This document shows, piece by piece, positions 1 through 5,994 of a stretch of DNA of 5,994 nucleotides. The DNA is from an uncultured bacterium. GTDB lineage: Bacteria > Planctomycetota > Phycisphaerae > Phycisphaerales > SM1A02. Made by a program: the position numbers and the translations under genes. Every line of letters begins with the position of its first letter. Positions within the stretch are counted from its first letter, which is position 1. The stretch is from NCBI GenBank assembly GCA_903914045.1, contig CAIWNO010000126.1, positions 1-5,994 of the forward strand, written 5' to 3'. The notes below the pieces were generated by a model. That model searched no databases. It saw only the letters and a program-made list of their open reading frames with translations, and was not told the origin of the DNA.

Positions 1-16
1 AACGCAACTGAAAGAC

Positions 17-1510
17 TTAATCCTTCAACGCACGCGCGGGAGTTGGCGGAGTGTGGTTCACATCTTGCTGGACATACTTAATTGCCTCGCCCACCAAGTA
101 GAAGGAACCAGTCACCACAATCAAATCCTCGCGACTCACGGCGCGCGTGGCAATTTCAATGGCTTCGGGCAGGTTTTTTGCCACTTGGCTCATTTTGCCG
201 CTGCGCTCCGCGAACATCTTTTGCAAATCTTCTGGCGATGCCGCGCGCGGCGTTGTGGTGGCGCGCGTGAAAATAACTTTGTCAGCGCCAAGGTTCACCT
301 TGTCAAGCATGGATGGAACATCTTTATCAGAGCAGCAACCAAAGATGCAAACCATGCTGTCATACGGAACATGCGCGCCAACACACTTCATTAAACTTTG
401 CACGCTCGCTGGATTGTGCGCGCCATCCACCAAAATGCGTGGACGCTCGCTGATGACTTCCATGCGCCCTGGAACTTTGACGTTGCCAAGTCCGCGCGTG
501 ACTTTATTTTCCGGACAATCAAATCCGCGGCTCTTTAAAATATCAACGGCGGAAAGTGCTAGACCGCAATTTGAGCTTTGGTGCTCGCCAGGAAGCGGCA
601 CGGGCAAATGTTCCAAGCGGCTGGTCTTGGTGTACAAGCACACGCGCGCGTGTGGACCAAGGTCCGGGTCGGAGCAGAAGCGGCTGGAGAACTCAATGTC
701 CTTGTTCACCACGCGTAGATCGGCGCCAACTTTTGTGGCGACATCGCGGAACACTTTTTCAACATCGGCTGGCGGATCAAAGACCAACGCAGTTACGCCC
801 TTCTTGAAAATACCTGCTTTTTCACGGGCAATAAGCGGCAATGTGTTGCCAAGCAACTTGCAATGGTCGTAGTCAATAGTGGTGATCACGCACACTTCGG
901 GCGTAATCACATTGGTGCTGTCAAGGCGTCCGCCCAGGCCAACTTCAATCACGGCTATGTCCACCGCTTCGTTGGCGAAATGCTTCAGACCAATCGCGGT
1001 CATGACCTCAAAGAATGTCGGTTGCTCGTTCAACTTCAACGTGGCCTTGGCCACCTTGCGAATTAAATCCGTGAAATCATTTTTGCTGATGGGCTTGCCG
1101 TTCACCACGACGCGCTCGCGCACATCCACCAAGTGTGGACTGACAAACTCGCCAACGGTGTAGCCGCACTCGCGCATCATGCTTGCGATCATGGCCACGG
1201 TGCTTCCCTTGCCAACCGTTCCCGCCACATGCACGGTCTTGACTTCATCTTGCGGATTGCCAATCAGCCCCAGCAACTTGCGCATGCGATCCAACTTGAA
1301 AGCGTTGTCGGAATATTGCACGTTGCGAATCTTTTCATAGTCGGTGCGATCATGCAGCCAACGCAAGCACAATGGGTAGGTCGACAAATCAGGAAGCTTG
1401 CCGAATTTCACTTCGGGCTTGACCTCCGGCTTGGCCTCAATGGTGAGCTTGGCGGGCTTCACGGATTTCACAACGGGCTTGACGGACTTCTTGGAGGTCG
1501 TTCGTGACAT
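17..1510 (-). CDS. folC: Folylpolyglutamate synthase / dihydrofolate synthase (FolC, Mur ligase family)
   Basis: Complete 497-residue protein, longer than the roughly 420-440 residues usual for the family because of an N-terminal extension. FolC is a cytoplasmic ATP-dependent ligase that adds glutamate to folates; many bacterial forms also make dihydrofolate from dihydropteroate. Motifs seen in order: P-loop GTVGKGS (97-103), SPHL (124-127), EVGLGGRLDSTN (189-200), IDYDH (212-216), REKAGIFK (229-236), GEHQSSN (308-314), PGRME (347-351), VDGAHNP (361-367) and VTGSFYLVGE (466-475). Together they cover the Mur-ligase central domain and the C-terminal glutamate-ligase domain. The family P-loop normally reads GTNGKGS or GTKGKGS; here the third position is Val99. 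Residues 1-35 are rich in Lys, Pro and Val and precede the conserved fold. The ATG at 1510 is the only Met before residue 76; GTG codons at residues 14, 17 and 34 are possible alternatives. No Shine-Dalgarno sequence is visible. Family assignment is very secure; whether it has both activities cannot be read from sequence. Confidence 0.96.
   Translation of the reverse strand: MSRTTSKKSVKPVVKSVKPAKLTIEAKPEVKPEVKFGKLPDLSTYPLCLRWLHDRTDYEKIRNVQYSDNAFKLDRMRKLLGLIGNPQDEVKTVHVAGTVGKGSTVAMIASMMRECGYTVGEFVSPHLVDVRERVVVNGKPISKNDFTDLIRKVAKATLKLNEQPTFFEVMTAIGLKHFANEAVDIAVIEVGLGGRLDSTNVITPEVCVITTIDYDHCKLLGNTLPLIAREKAGIFKKGVTALVFDPPADVEKVFRDVATKVGADLRVVNKDIEFSSRFCSDPDLGPHARVCLYTKTSRLEHLPVPLPGEHQSSNCGLALSAVDILKSRGFDCPENKVTRGLGNVKVPGRMEVISERPRILVDGAHNPASVQSLMKCVGAHVPYDSMVCIFGCCSDKDVPSMLDKVNLGADKVIFTRATTTPRAASPEDLQKMFAERSGKMSQVAKNLPEAIEIATRAVSREDLIVVTGSFYLVGEAIKYVQQDVNHTPPTPARALKD
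1406..1489 (-). repeat. Low-complexity Lys/Pro/Val repeats in the FolC N-terminus
   Basis: Codons 8-35 of folC encode two short imperfect repeats. KSVKPV and KSVKPA (residues 8-13 and 15-20) are seven residues apart, and KPEV occurs twice in tandem (27-30 and 31-34), followed by a Lys. The two KSVKP units are also similar at DNA level but use different synonymous codons (AAG/AAA, GTC/GTG), so this is not a very recent exact duplication. The segment is basic, predicted disordered, and lies ahead of the conserved fold. It has no hydrophobic stretch, so it is not a secretion signal. Confidence 0.7.
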
Positions 1511-1516
1511 GGTTCG

Positions 1517-1545
1517 ATACTATGAAATATAGAGTTGCAATTCAA
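1517..1545 (-). promoter_or_regulatory. Possible sigma-70-like promoter for folC
   Basis: On the minus strand a TTGAAT hexamer (1540-1545) and a TAGTAT hexamer (1517-1522) are separated by 17 bases. Each matches 4 of 6 consensus positions. The -10-like hexamer ends six bases before the folC ATG, so initiation at the usual distance would give a leaderless or nearly leaderless mRNA, in keeping with the absence of a ribosome binding site. A TATATT hexamer (1526-1531) is a better -10 match but has no acceptable -35 element at 16-18 bases. The whole 1511-1620 stretch is AT-rich compared with the coding DNA, so chance matches are expected. Confidence 0.25.
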
Positions 1546-1630
1546 ATCAATGGTCTTAACTTGATTATTTACAATGACTTGCGCTTAAATTCACGGCGCG
1601 GCATTTTGACCACATTTAGACACTGTGCCC

Positions 1631-1651
1631 CGTTGCCCGCGTGGCGCAACG
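1631..1651 (-). terminator. GC-rich stem-loop after hrpB, possible terminator
   Basis: Beginning four bases past the hrpB stop codon, the transcript could fold with CGTTGC pairing to GCAACG. A one-base bulge would allow two further inner G-C pairs and leave a four-base loop. The position is right for a 3'-end structure, but no U-run follows; the next bases are G/C-rich. It could be a Rho-type or non-canonical terminator, an mRNA-stabilising hairpin, or chance in GC-rich DNA. The rest of the 145-bp hrpB-folC gap has no other convincing structure. Confidence 0.3.
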
Positions 1652-1655
1652 TGGA

Positions 1656-4154
1656 TTAGCGCCAATCATGCTTGGGATAGCGCCGACGCAATTCATTTCT
1701 CAACTGCGGATAAAGCGTCTTCCAAAATCCGCCAAGGTCGCTGGTCACTTGAAGTGGCCGCATGTTTGGTCCAAGAATTTCCAACACAATGGGCGCGCGT
1801 CCGGCGCACACCGCGGGCGTTGCATCAAGTCCATACAGCCATTGAATTTTTGCGGCCCCGCGCGGCGGCGCGCCAACTTCATAGTGCAGCGGCATGCTGC
1901 GACCACTTGGCAGCGCCAACGCGCTGGGCGCCATGCGCTCCACAAAGCGTTGGTCCTCATAGGACAGCGCGTCCTTGACCGCGCCTAAACATGCGCGCGT
2001 TTGTAGTTCACTTGCACGCGCCGCCCCGCTCACAATTTCCAATTGAATGCATTGCACATCGGCCGCGTCATAGGTTAGAAGATTTTTTTCTGGGCACCAC
2101 TGCGTAACGCAACGCACGCGCTCAATCCACTGCGTGACCTCATCGTTCCACAAAGGCAATTGCAAAACGCCCTCTTGAATTTTGCTGACCAAGAGAAGCG
2201 CCGCTTGCGCCATATCTTTTGGTGGACGACTGATGGACGCCAACACAATGTCATCAAATGATTCCTGCTGCGCCTCCTCAACGGCGTTGAGTGCGTCATT
2301 CCAACGCGTCACACGTACGCTTGAAAATCTGGCGGAATAGGCTTGTTCAAGCCATTTATGTTCAACTGGAGCGAGCATGGAAAGCAGTTGCGCCGTGGGA
2401 TCGCCTGGGTTCTCACGCGCTTCAAGAGCAACCATAAAGCCCGCATGCGCAACAACAGAGTCGCGATCAATAAGCGCCTTGCGCCGACCAGAGCCCAACA
2501 CGTGGGGCCGTTGCGTGTCGGGCTTCCAGACAATGTGATCCGCGTGGCCGGCCACAAGCGACAGTGTGAGATCCTGCAGCGAGTCGCTACTGTCAACGGC
2601 CGAACTCATGTTCAGCGCCACGCGCGTGGCGCGCTCAAGCCGATCAGCGGCGCGCACAACTTCGCGTATTGCCTCCTCGGCAATTTCTATGGAGCGCGGC
2701 AACTTGCGCGCTTGCCACGCGTCCACAATTCGCTCGCGCACCAGTAGGTCGCTTGGCTCTTCGCCCGCATGCAACATATTCAGCAACGCGTTTGAAGTGG
2801 CGCCGCGCACAATGTCGCGCTCGGAAAGAAGCGCGGCCCACGTGGACGCGCGCCGCAAACATCCGCGCTTGGCGGCCTCGCTTAACATGCGCGCCACACG
2901 CGGCGGCGCGGGAATACGGCTCATTATTTTTCCGCACTCCGTCAGCGCACCATGCGCGTCGATGGCCTCAAGCGCCACAAGCGTGTCCACCGCGCGCTTG
3001 AGCGCGTCCGCCGATGGACTTTCAATCCAGCGGAAATCACCGTGTTTTCCAGCCAAAGCGGCAGCAAGCATGACGGCCTCTGAAAGTTCGCTGCGCTGAA
3101 TTTCCGCAAGATCAAACGCCTCGCGCTTGGCGTGGTCCACCTCGCTCCACAAACGAACGCAGCAACCTGATTGAGTTCGCCCCGCGCGGCCCGCGCGCTG
3201 ATCGGCGGCGGCGCGACTGATGCGCTCTGGACGAAGCGTGTCAATGCCGCGCTTGGCGTCGTAGCGATACACGCGCGCGTACCCCGCGTCCACCACGGCG
3301 CAAATTCCCGGAACCGTAATGGAAGTCTGCGCGACATTGGTGCACACCACAATGCGCTTTCGTGTGCAAGCATCAAGCGCCGCGTCTTGTTCTTGCGCCG
3401 GCATGGATCCATGCAAGCGGCGCACGTCGATGTCGTTGCTGTTCACCAAGGCTTGCAACGCGCGCGTGGTGGCGTCAATTTCCGCGGCGCCAGGCATGAA
3501 CACAAGCACATCGCCATTCATGCGACGCGCCAACTCCACCGCCTCTTGCGCGGCGACGTGCGGCACATCTTTCCACGCGGGCTCGCGGCGATATTGAATG
3601 TCGATTGGAAAAGTGCGCCCGCTGGCATGCACATGTTGCGCGTCAAGCGCTTTGGAAAGCGCCTGCGCGTCCAAGGTGGCGCTCATGACAACAAAGGCTA
3701 AATCACTTCGTTTTGCCTGCAATTGCGCCACCGCTGAAATAGCCATGTCAGCTTGCAATGATCGCTCGTGAAACTCATCCACAATCACCGCGCCCACTCC
3801 GCGCAAGTTCGGATCGGCAAGAAGCATGCGCAGGAAAACTCCCTCGGTCACAAAACCTATGCGCGTGTTGGCACTCCAAGCGGATTCAAAGCGCGTGCGA
3901 AATCCAACCACATCGCCTAGCGTCGTTCCCATTTCACTGGCCACGCGCCGCGCCACTAAGCGCGCCGCAAGTCGCCGCGGCTCCAACACAAGAATGGTGC
4001 CCTTGATTCCATGCGCCGCCAAGATCTGCGGCAGCTGCGTTGTTTTTCCAGAACCAGTTTCGGCGGTCACAATCAACCTGCCAGCGTGTGACAACGCCGC
4101 AAGCAATTCACCGCGCATCAATTGAATAGGCAACGTCGCGGCTTCAAAACTCAT
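1656..4154 (-). CDS. hrpB: ATP-dependent DEAH-box helicase HrpB
   Basis: Complete 832-residue superfamily 2 helicase, close to the roughly 810-850 residues usual for HrpB. Motifs in order: motif I TGSGKT (33-38), Ia LEPRRLAA (57-64), Ib TEGVFLR (103-109), II DEFH (126-129), III SAT (158-160), IV FMPG (219-222), V TNVAQTSIT (272-280) and VI QRAGRAGR (319-326). Helicase-associated domains follow. The C-terminus is HrpB-specific: LPSGRSMPLHYE, an IQWLYG segment, GRAPIVLEILGPN, RPLQVTSDLGGFW and a terminal RYPKHDWR. It is predicted to use ATP to remodel RNA in the cytoplasm; the physiological substrate of HrpB proteins is poorly defined. This is not the type III secretion hrpB regulator. Two small oddities: motif I reads ETGSGKT, as in HrpA/DEAH proteins, rather than the PPGAGKT common in HrpB, and motif V has Gln276 where Glu is usual. 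The start is fixed by an ATGA overlap with the upstream gene and gives a normal N-terminus. No frameshift is seen. Confidence 0.96.
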   Translation of the reverse strand: MSFEAATLPIQLMRGELLAALSHAGRLIVTAETGSGKTTQLPQILAAHGIKGTILVLEPRRLAARLVARRVASEMGTTLGDVVGFRTRFESAWSANTRIGFVTEGVFLRMLLADPNLRGVGAVIVDEFHERSLQADMAISAVAQLQAKRSDLAFVVMSATLDAQALSKALDAQHVHASGRTFPIDIQYRREPAWKDVPHVAAQEAVELARRMNGDVLVFMPGAAEIDATTRALQALVNSNDIDVRRLHGSMPAQEQDAALDACTRKRIVVCTNVAQTSITVPGICAVVDAGYARVYRYDAKRGIDTLRPERISRAAADQRAGRAGRTQSGCCVRLWSEVDHAKREAFDLAEIQRSELSEAVMLAAALAGKHGDFRWIESPSADALKRAVDTLVALEAIDAHGALTECGKIMSRIPAPPRVARMLSEAAKRGCLRRASTWAALLSERDIVRGATSNALLNMLHAGEEPSDLLVRERIVDAWQARKLPRSIEIAEEAIREVVRAADRLERATRVALNMSSAVDSSDSLQDLTLSLVAGHADHIVWKPDTQRPHVLGSGRRKALIDRDSVVAHAGFMVALEARENPGDPTAQLLSMLAPVEHKWLEQAYSARFSSVRVTRWNDALNAVEEAQQESFDDIVLASISRPPKDMAQAALLLVSKIQEGVLQLPLWNDEVTQWIERVRCVTQWCPEKNLLTYDAADVQCIQLEIVSGAARASELQTRACLGAVKDALSYEDQRFVERMAPSALALPSGRSMPLHYEVGAPPRGAAKIQWLYGLDATPAVCAGRAPIVLEILGPNMRPLQVTSDLGGFWKTLYPQLRNELRRRYPKHDWR
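4151..4154 (-). other. ATGA stop/start overlap, 235-aa gene to hrpB
   Basis: The hrpB ATG (4152-4154) shares bases with the TGA stop (4151-4153) of the preceding gene. No Shine-Dalgarno-like sequence lies upstream, so hrpB is probably translated by terminating ribosomes that re-initiate. This ties its expression to the envelope-type gene before it. Confidence 0.85.
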
Positions 4155-4858
4155 CGATTCACAAGTCGCGTTCTCACATCGTCCAAAAACTTGGTGATCT
4201 GCCCTTGCTCGCGCGGCGTGCTACTGCCCTCTATTTCACCCTGCCAAAAATCAAGAAACCCGCTGGCGCCGCGATCGCTTAAATTGCCGCCACCCGTCAT
4301 GCGGCTTTGTCGCTCTTCGTTGCGTTTGCCTTGATCGCGCATGGCGTCAAGGCGTTCGGAGTCCGTCTTCTTGTCATCTTTGCCCGTGGTGACTTTCACC
4401 ATGGTGCGCTGCCACTTAATAATCCACGTGTCAATAAACGCTCCGCGCTTTTCCGCCGGCAACGCCATGTAATTTTGCGCGCCATCAGCCAGCACATCTT
4501 TGGCGATCATTTTCACATTGTCACGCAATTGATCGCGAGCCGGGCCCGCTACTCCCGCTAAAAAAGCCGCCATTGCCGCGCTTTCACTTGGTTTCAAACT
4601 CCGAAATCGATCGGCAAAATCCATCATGAAACGAATGCGTTCCTCTAGCGGAAGCTTGGAAAAATCTTTCAGCGTGAGATAGCTCAGTGTGTTGTCAATG
4701 GGCGTGTCAAAAATACTTGGCGGCGGGCGAAGTCTTGAAAAATTCCAGCCCAACGCGACGCACAACAACATGGTGACCAGCAATGCCGCGCCAATCTTGA
4801 ACAATCGCCTGCGATCGTCAAAGAAAATCCGCATTTGATATGGGATTGCGAAACTCAT
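4151..4858 (-). CDS. Membrane-anchored protein of unknown function with an internal repeat
   Basis: A 235-residue protein of a family I do not recognise. A short basic N-terminus (RRR at 16-18) is followed by one hydrophobic segment at about 19-40. This looks like an uncleaved signal anchor with the rest outside the cytoplasm, because the positive charges precede the helix. A Pro-rich linker (RPPPS, 44-48) follows, then a soluble, mostly helical region. Two stretches 64 residues apart share a pattern: F66..LPLEER..F..DF..RF and Y130..LPAEKR..F..TW..KW, suggesting an ancient duplication of a helical hairpin. Residues 155-200 are charged and Gly-rich (KVTTGKDDKKTDSE, MTGGGN), probably disordered, followed by a short C-terminal helical part. 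The LPxEER/LPxEKR rhythm resembles helical repeats in other uncharacterised proteins, but no function follows from that. The ATG at 4858 overlaps the pseudopilin stop and is preferred over Met9. Coupling to a pseudopilin gene hints at an envelope role; this is inference. Confidence 0.85.
   Translation of the reverse strand: MSFAIPYQMRIFFDDRRRLFKIGAALLVTMLLCVALGWNFSRLRPPPSIFDTPIDNTLSYLTLKDFSKLPLEERIRFMMDFADRFRSLKPSESAAMAAFLAGVAGPARDQLRDNVKMIAKDVLADGAQNYMALPAEKRGAFIDTWIIKWQRTMVKVTTGKDDKKTDSERLDAMRDQGKRNEERQSRMTGGGNLSDRGASGFLDFWQGEIEGSSTPREQGQITKFLDDVRTRLVNR
4412..4471 (-). repeat. Internal protein repeat, copy 2 (residues 130-149)
   Basis: Second copy of the pattern, exactly 64 residues after the first and without gaps. 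The anchors are Y130, L133, P134, E136, R138, F141, W145, K148 and W149. Five anchors are identical to copy 1 (L, P, E, R, F) and four are conservative changes (F/Y, F/W, R/K, F/W). Confidence 0.5.
4604..4663 (-). repeat. Internal protein repeat, copy 1 (residues 66-85)
   Basis: First copy of a 20-residue pattern in the 235-residue protein: aromatic-x-x-L-P-x-E-[EK]-R-x-x-F, then aromatic residues at +15 and +19 and a basic residue at +18. Here the anchors are F66, L69, P70, E72, R74, F77, F81, R84 and F85. The DNA of the two copies is not obviously similar, so the duplication, if real, is old. Confidence 0.5.
4855..4858 (-). other. ATGA stop/start overlap, pseudopilin to 235-aa gene
   Basis: The downstream ATG (4856-4858) overlaps the pseudopilin TGA (4855-4857). 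A GAGGA sequence (4871-4875) inside the pseudopilin tail lies about 12 bases upstream, farther than is ideal for a ribosome binding site. Translational coupling is the likelier way to start. Both coupled genes in this cluster begin ATGAGTTT (Met-Ser-Phe). Confidence 0.8.
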
Positions 4859-5532
4859 TCTTGCGCCGCTTCCTCGGCTTCTGCGGCCGCGTCTTCCTCT
4901 TGAACCGTTTCGTGAACTGAGCCATCCATATAAAGTCCGTTCCGTGGCGTGCGTGTGCCAGGATGTCGATCAGCTGAATCCATAAGCAAGGGATAATACG
5001 CCGCGCGCGGACCAATTCCATTTGGACTGGCATCAACCCCCGCGTAAAAAGTTCCCATGAGTTGCCCTTCCAAATCCGTGCGCGCTTTGGCTTGACCTCG
5101 CTCGGTCAAATTCTTTTGCAAAAGCACCGTGCGAGTCACTTGCATTTGTACCTCAGGCGTGAAACGCAAAAGCCCCGGCACATACATGTAGCTGGTTCCG
5201 GTGGCCACACTTTCCTCGTCAAGGTCCGCGGGACACAACCAAATTTGACTTTTAGGATTGATATAGCCCTTCAACAATTGCGGTAAACCATTTTCGGGTC
5301 CGTTCAAACCAATCGCGGGCAACATGTTTGCAATTGGAATTCGATCGCCGTGGGATTGTGAATAGGAGCGAATTGGCGCGTCCAGTTGCCGTAAATTTGA
5401 AAGGCACTGTGCGTTTTTGGCGCTGGCCCGAACCATGGACATGGTTGGAAATGCGATACCAGTGAGCAGCGCAATGATGCCCAGCACCACCAGAAGTTCG
5501 ATCAACGTGAAACCACGGCAATTCCATCGCAT
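4855..5532 (-). CDS. Pseudopilin-like protein with type IV prepilin N-terminus
   Basis: A 225-residue protein with a textbook prepilin signal. A seven-residue leader ending in Arg-Gly is followed by FTLIELLVVLGIIALLTGIAFP, cut here between Gly7 and Phe8 by prepilin peptidase, with the conserved Glu at mature position 5 (Glu12). Residues 8-29 form the membrane helix and assembly spine. The globular part has a SNLRQL segment (45-50), WLCPAD (98-103) and a C-terminal H190...D203-G204 motif in an HPGTRTPRNGLYMDGSVHE context. This matches the layout of planctomycete type II-secretion-like pseudopilins with an H-X9-DG motif, though the spacing here is 12 residues. The last dozen residues are Ala/Glu-rich and acidic (EEDAAAEAEEAAQE). 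It is probably a minor pseudopilin or surface-fibre subunit; no assembly ATPase, secretin or prepilin peptidase is in the window. The ATG at 5532 gives the leader a normal length; no Shine-Dalgarno is seen. It lies 48 bp after ftsY and overlaps the next gene by 4 bp. Confidence 0.9.
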   Translation of the reverse strand: MRWNCRGFTLIELLVVLGIIALLTGIAFPTMSMVRASAKNAQCLSNLRQLDAPIRSYSQSHGDRIPIANMLPAIGLNGPENGLPQLLKGYINPKSQIWLCPADLDEESVATGTSYMYVPGLLRFTPEVQMQVTRTVLLQKNLTERGQAKARTDLEGQLMGTFYAGVDASPNGIGPRAAYYPLLMDSADRHPGTRTPRNGLYMDGSVHETVQEEDAAAEAEEAAQE

Positions 5533-5580
5533 GCGCCAATGGTAGGCAAGTCATTCACAATTTGATAACGCGTTGTGCCA

Positions 5581-5994
5581 TCACTCTTTTAAATCATCCA
5601 GCGATTCGAACAGCGCCTCGACGAATCGATCGGCGTCAAAGGGCTCGACATCATCCGGCGTTTCGCCCACGCCCACAAGTTTCACGGGCACGCCAAGCTC
5701 CTCACGGATTTGCACCACTGAACCGCCGCGCGCGGTGCCGTCAAGTTTGGAAAGAAACACGCCCGTCACGCCGGCGGCCTCGCCAAATGCCTTGGCCTGC
5801 GCGATGGCGCTTTGACCCGTGGTGGCGTCAAGCACCAACAATGTTTCATGCGGCGCGCCGGGAATTTTCTTGGCGAGCACCGCGCGAATTTTCACCAACT
5901 GGCGCATCAATCCCTCTTGATTATGCAAGCGCCCCGCGGTGTCCACCAACAACACATCGGCCTTGCGCGCAATGGCCGCCTCGGCCGCGTCAAA
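5581..5994 (-). CDS. ftsY: Signal recognition particle receptor FtsY, C-terminal part (5' end outside window)
   Basis: The last 137 residues of the SRP receptor GTPase; the frame stays open to the window edge, so the gene is partial only because of the cut. FtsY binds Ffh-ribosome-nascent chain complexes at the membrane and hands them to the translocon. Seen in the fragment, numbered from the edge: G3 DTAGRLHN (18-25), LDATTGQ (55-61), the G4 region SKLD (82-85; TKLD is usual), GTARGG (86-91) and the closing GVGE..DDVEPFD segment (108-118). The protein ends in FVEALFESLDDLKE, right after the NG domain. The absence of a Met-rich M domain separates FtsY from Ffh. An internal GTG at 5955 could look like a start but lies in the middle of the GTPase domain. 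The 48-bp gap to the next gene contains no strong hairpin or U-run and no clear promoter, so read-through into the pseudopilin gene is plausible. Confidence 0.96.
   Translation of the reverse strand, partial: FDAAEAAIARKADVLLVDTAGRLHNQEGLMRQLVKIRAVLAKKIPGAPHETLLVLDATTGQSAIAQAKAFGEAAGVTGVFLSKLDGTARGGSVVQIREELGVPVKLVGVGETPDDVEPFDADRFVEALFESLDDLKE

Noticed and set aside
147..872. 241-residue open frame on the plus strand opposite folC
   Set aside because: It lies wholly antisense to a gene with full family motifs; its translation is low in recognisable structure and rich in Ser/Arg/Pro, as expected from a complementary frame of biased codons.
1532..1550. TATATT (1526-1531) paired with TTGATT (1545-1550) as the folC promoter
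   Set aside because: The spacer is 13 bases, too short for a sigma-70-type promoter; the TTGAAT/TAGTAT pair has better spacing.
243..3300. Very frequent GCGCGC/CGCG words that look like scattered repeats
   Set aside because: They follow from favoured Ala (GCG/GCC) and Arg (CGC) codons on the minus strand, are not evenly spaced, and fall inside coding frames.
2566..3701. Long plus-strand open frames (177 and 176 residues) opposite hrpB
   Set aside because: They are shadows of the GCG/CGC-rich hrpB coding strand, with no domain, start signal or separate codon pattern.
5533..5580. CACAA...TTGTG inverted repeat in the ftsY-pseudopilin gap as a terminator or operator
   Set aside because: Only five base pairs around a 13-base loop, with no U-run; too weak to call.
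5581..5955. A short 124-residue gene starting at GTG 5955
   Set aside because: The frame continues upstream to the window edge with FtsY-like sequence (FDAAEAAIARKAD) leading into the G3 motif, so the GTG is an internal Val codon.

Overview
The window is about 6 kb of bacterial chromosome, coded almost entirely on the minus strand. Five genes fill it, with only two short gaps (145 bp and 48 bp). In transcription order, from high to low coordinate, they are: the 3' end of ftsY (SRP receptor GTPase); a pseudopilin-like protein with a type IV prepilin N-terminus; an unrecognised 235-residue protein with one membrane anchor; a complete HrpB-type DEAH-box helicase; and, after the larger gap, a complete folC (folylpolyglutamate/dihydrofolate synthase). 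I see no tRNA, rRNA, CRISPR array, insertion sequence, phage gene or attachment site.

Organism: the likeliest source is a planctomycete, perhaps of the Phycisphaerae. This is inference. The pseudopilin has the planctomycete-style layout: a prepilin helix, a Cys-Pro motif mid-protein and a C-terminal His...Asp-Gly motif. No start has a good Shine-Dalgarno sequence, and the folC P-loop is non-standard. Base composition is moderately GC-rich, with heavy use of GCG/GCC Ala and CGC Arg codons. That bias explains the many long open frames on the opposite strand and the many CGCG words.

Layout: the pseudopilin, the 235-residue protein and hrpB are joined by two 4-bp ATGA stop/start overlaps, the classic sign of translational coupling. 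They lie 48 bp behind ftsY with no obvious terminator, so ftsY-pseudopilin-235 aa-hrpB could be one transcript. A GC-rich hairpin without a U-run follows the hrpB stop. An AT-rich stretch then holds a weak promoter-like pair just upstream of folC, which is probably transcribed separately.

Functionally these are mostly housekeeping proteins: membrane targeting (FtsY), RNA helicase (HrpB) and folate polyglutamylation (FolC). The two envelope-type proteins between ftsY and hrpB are the less familiar part. I see no clear novel multi-gene system. The points most worth a second look are the unrecognised anchored protein with an internal duplicated motif, its coupling to a pseudopilin and a helicase, and the altered P-loop and Lys/Pro-rich N-terminal extension of FolC.
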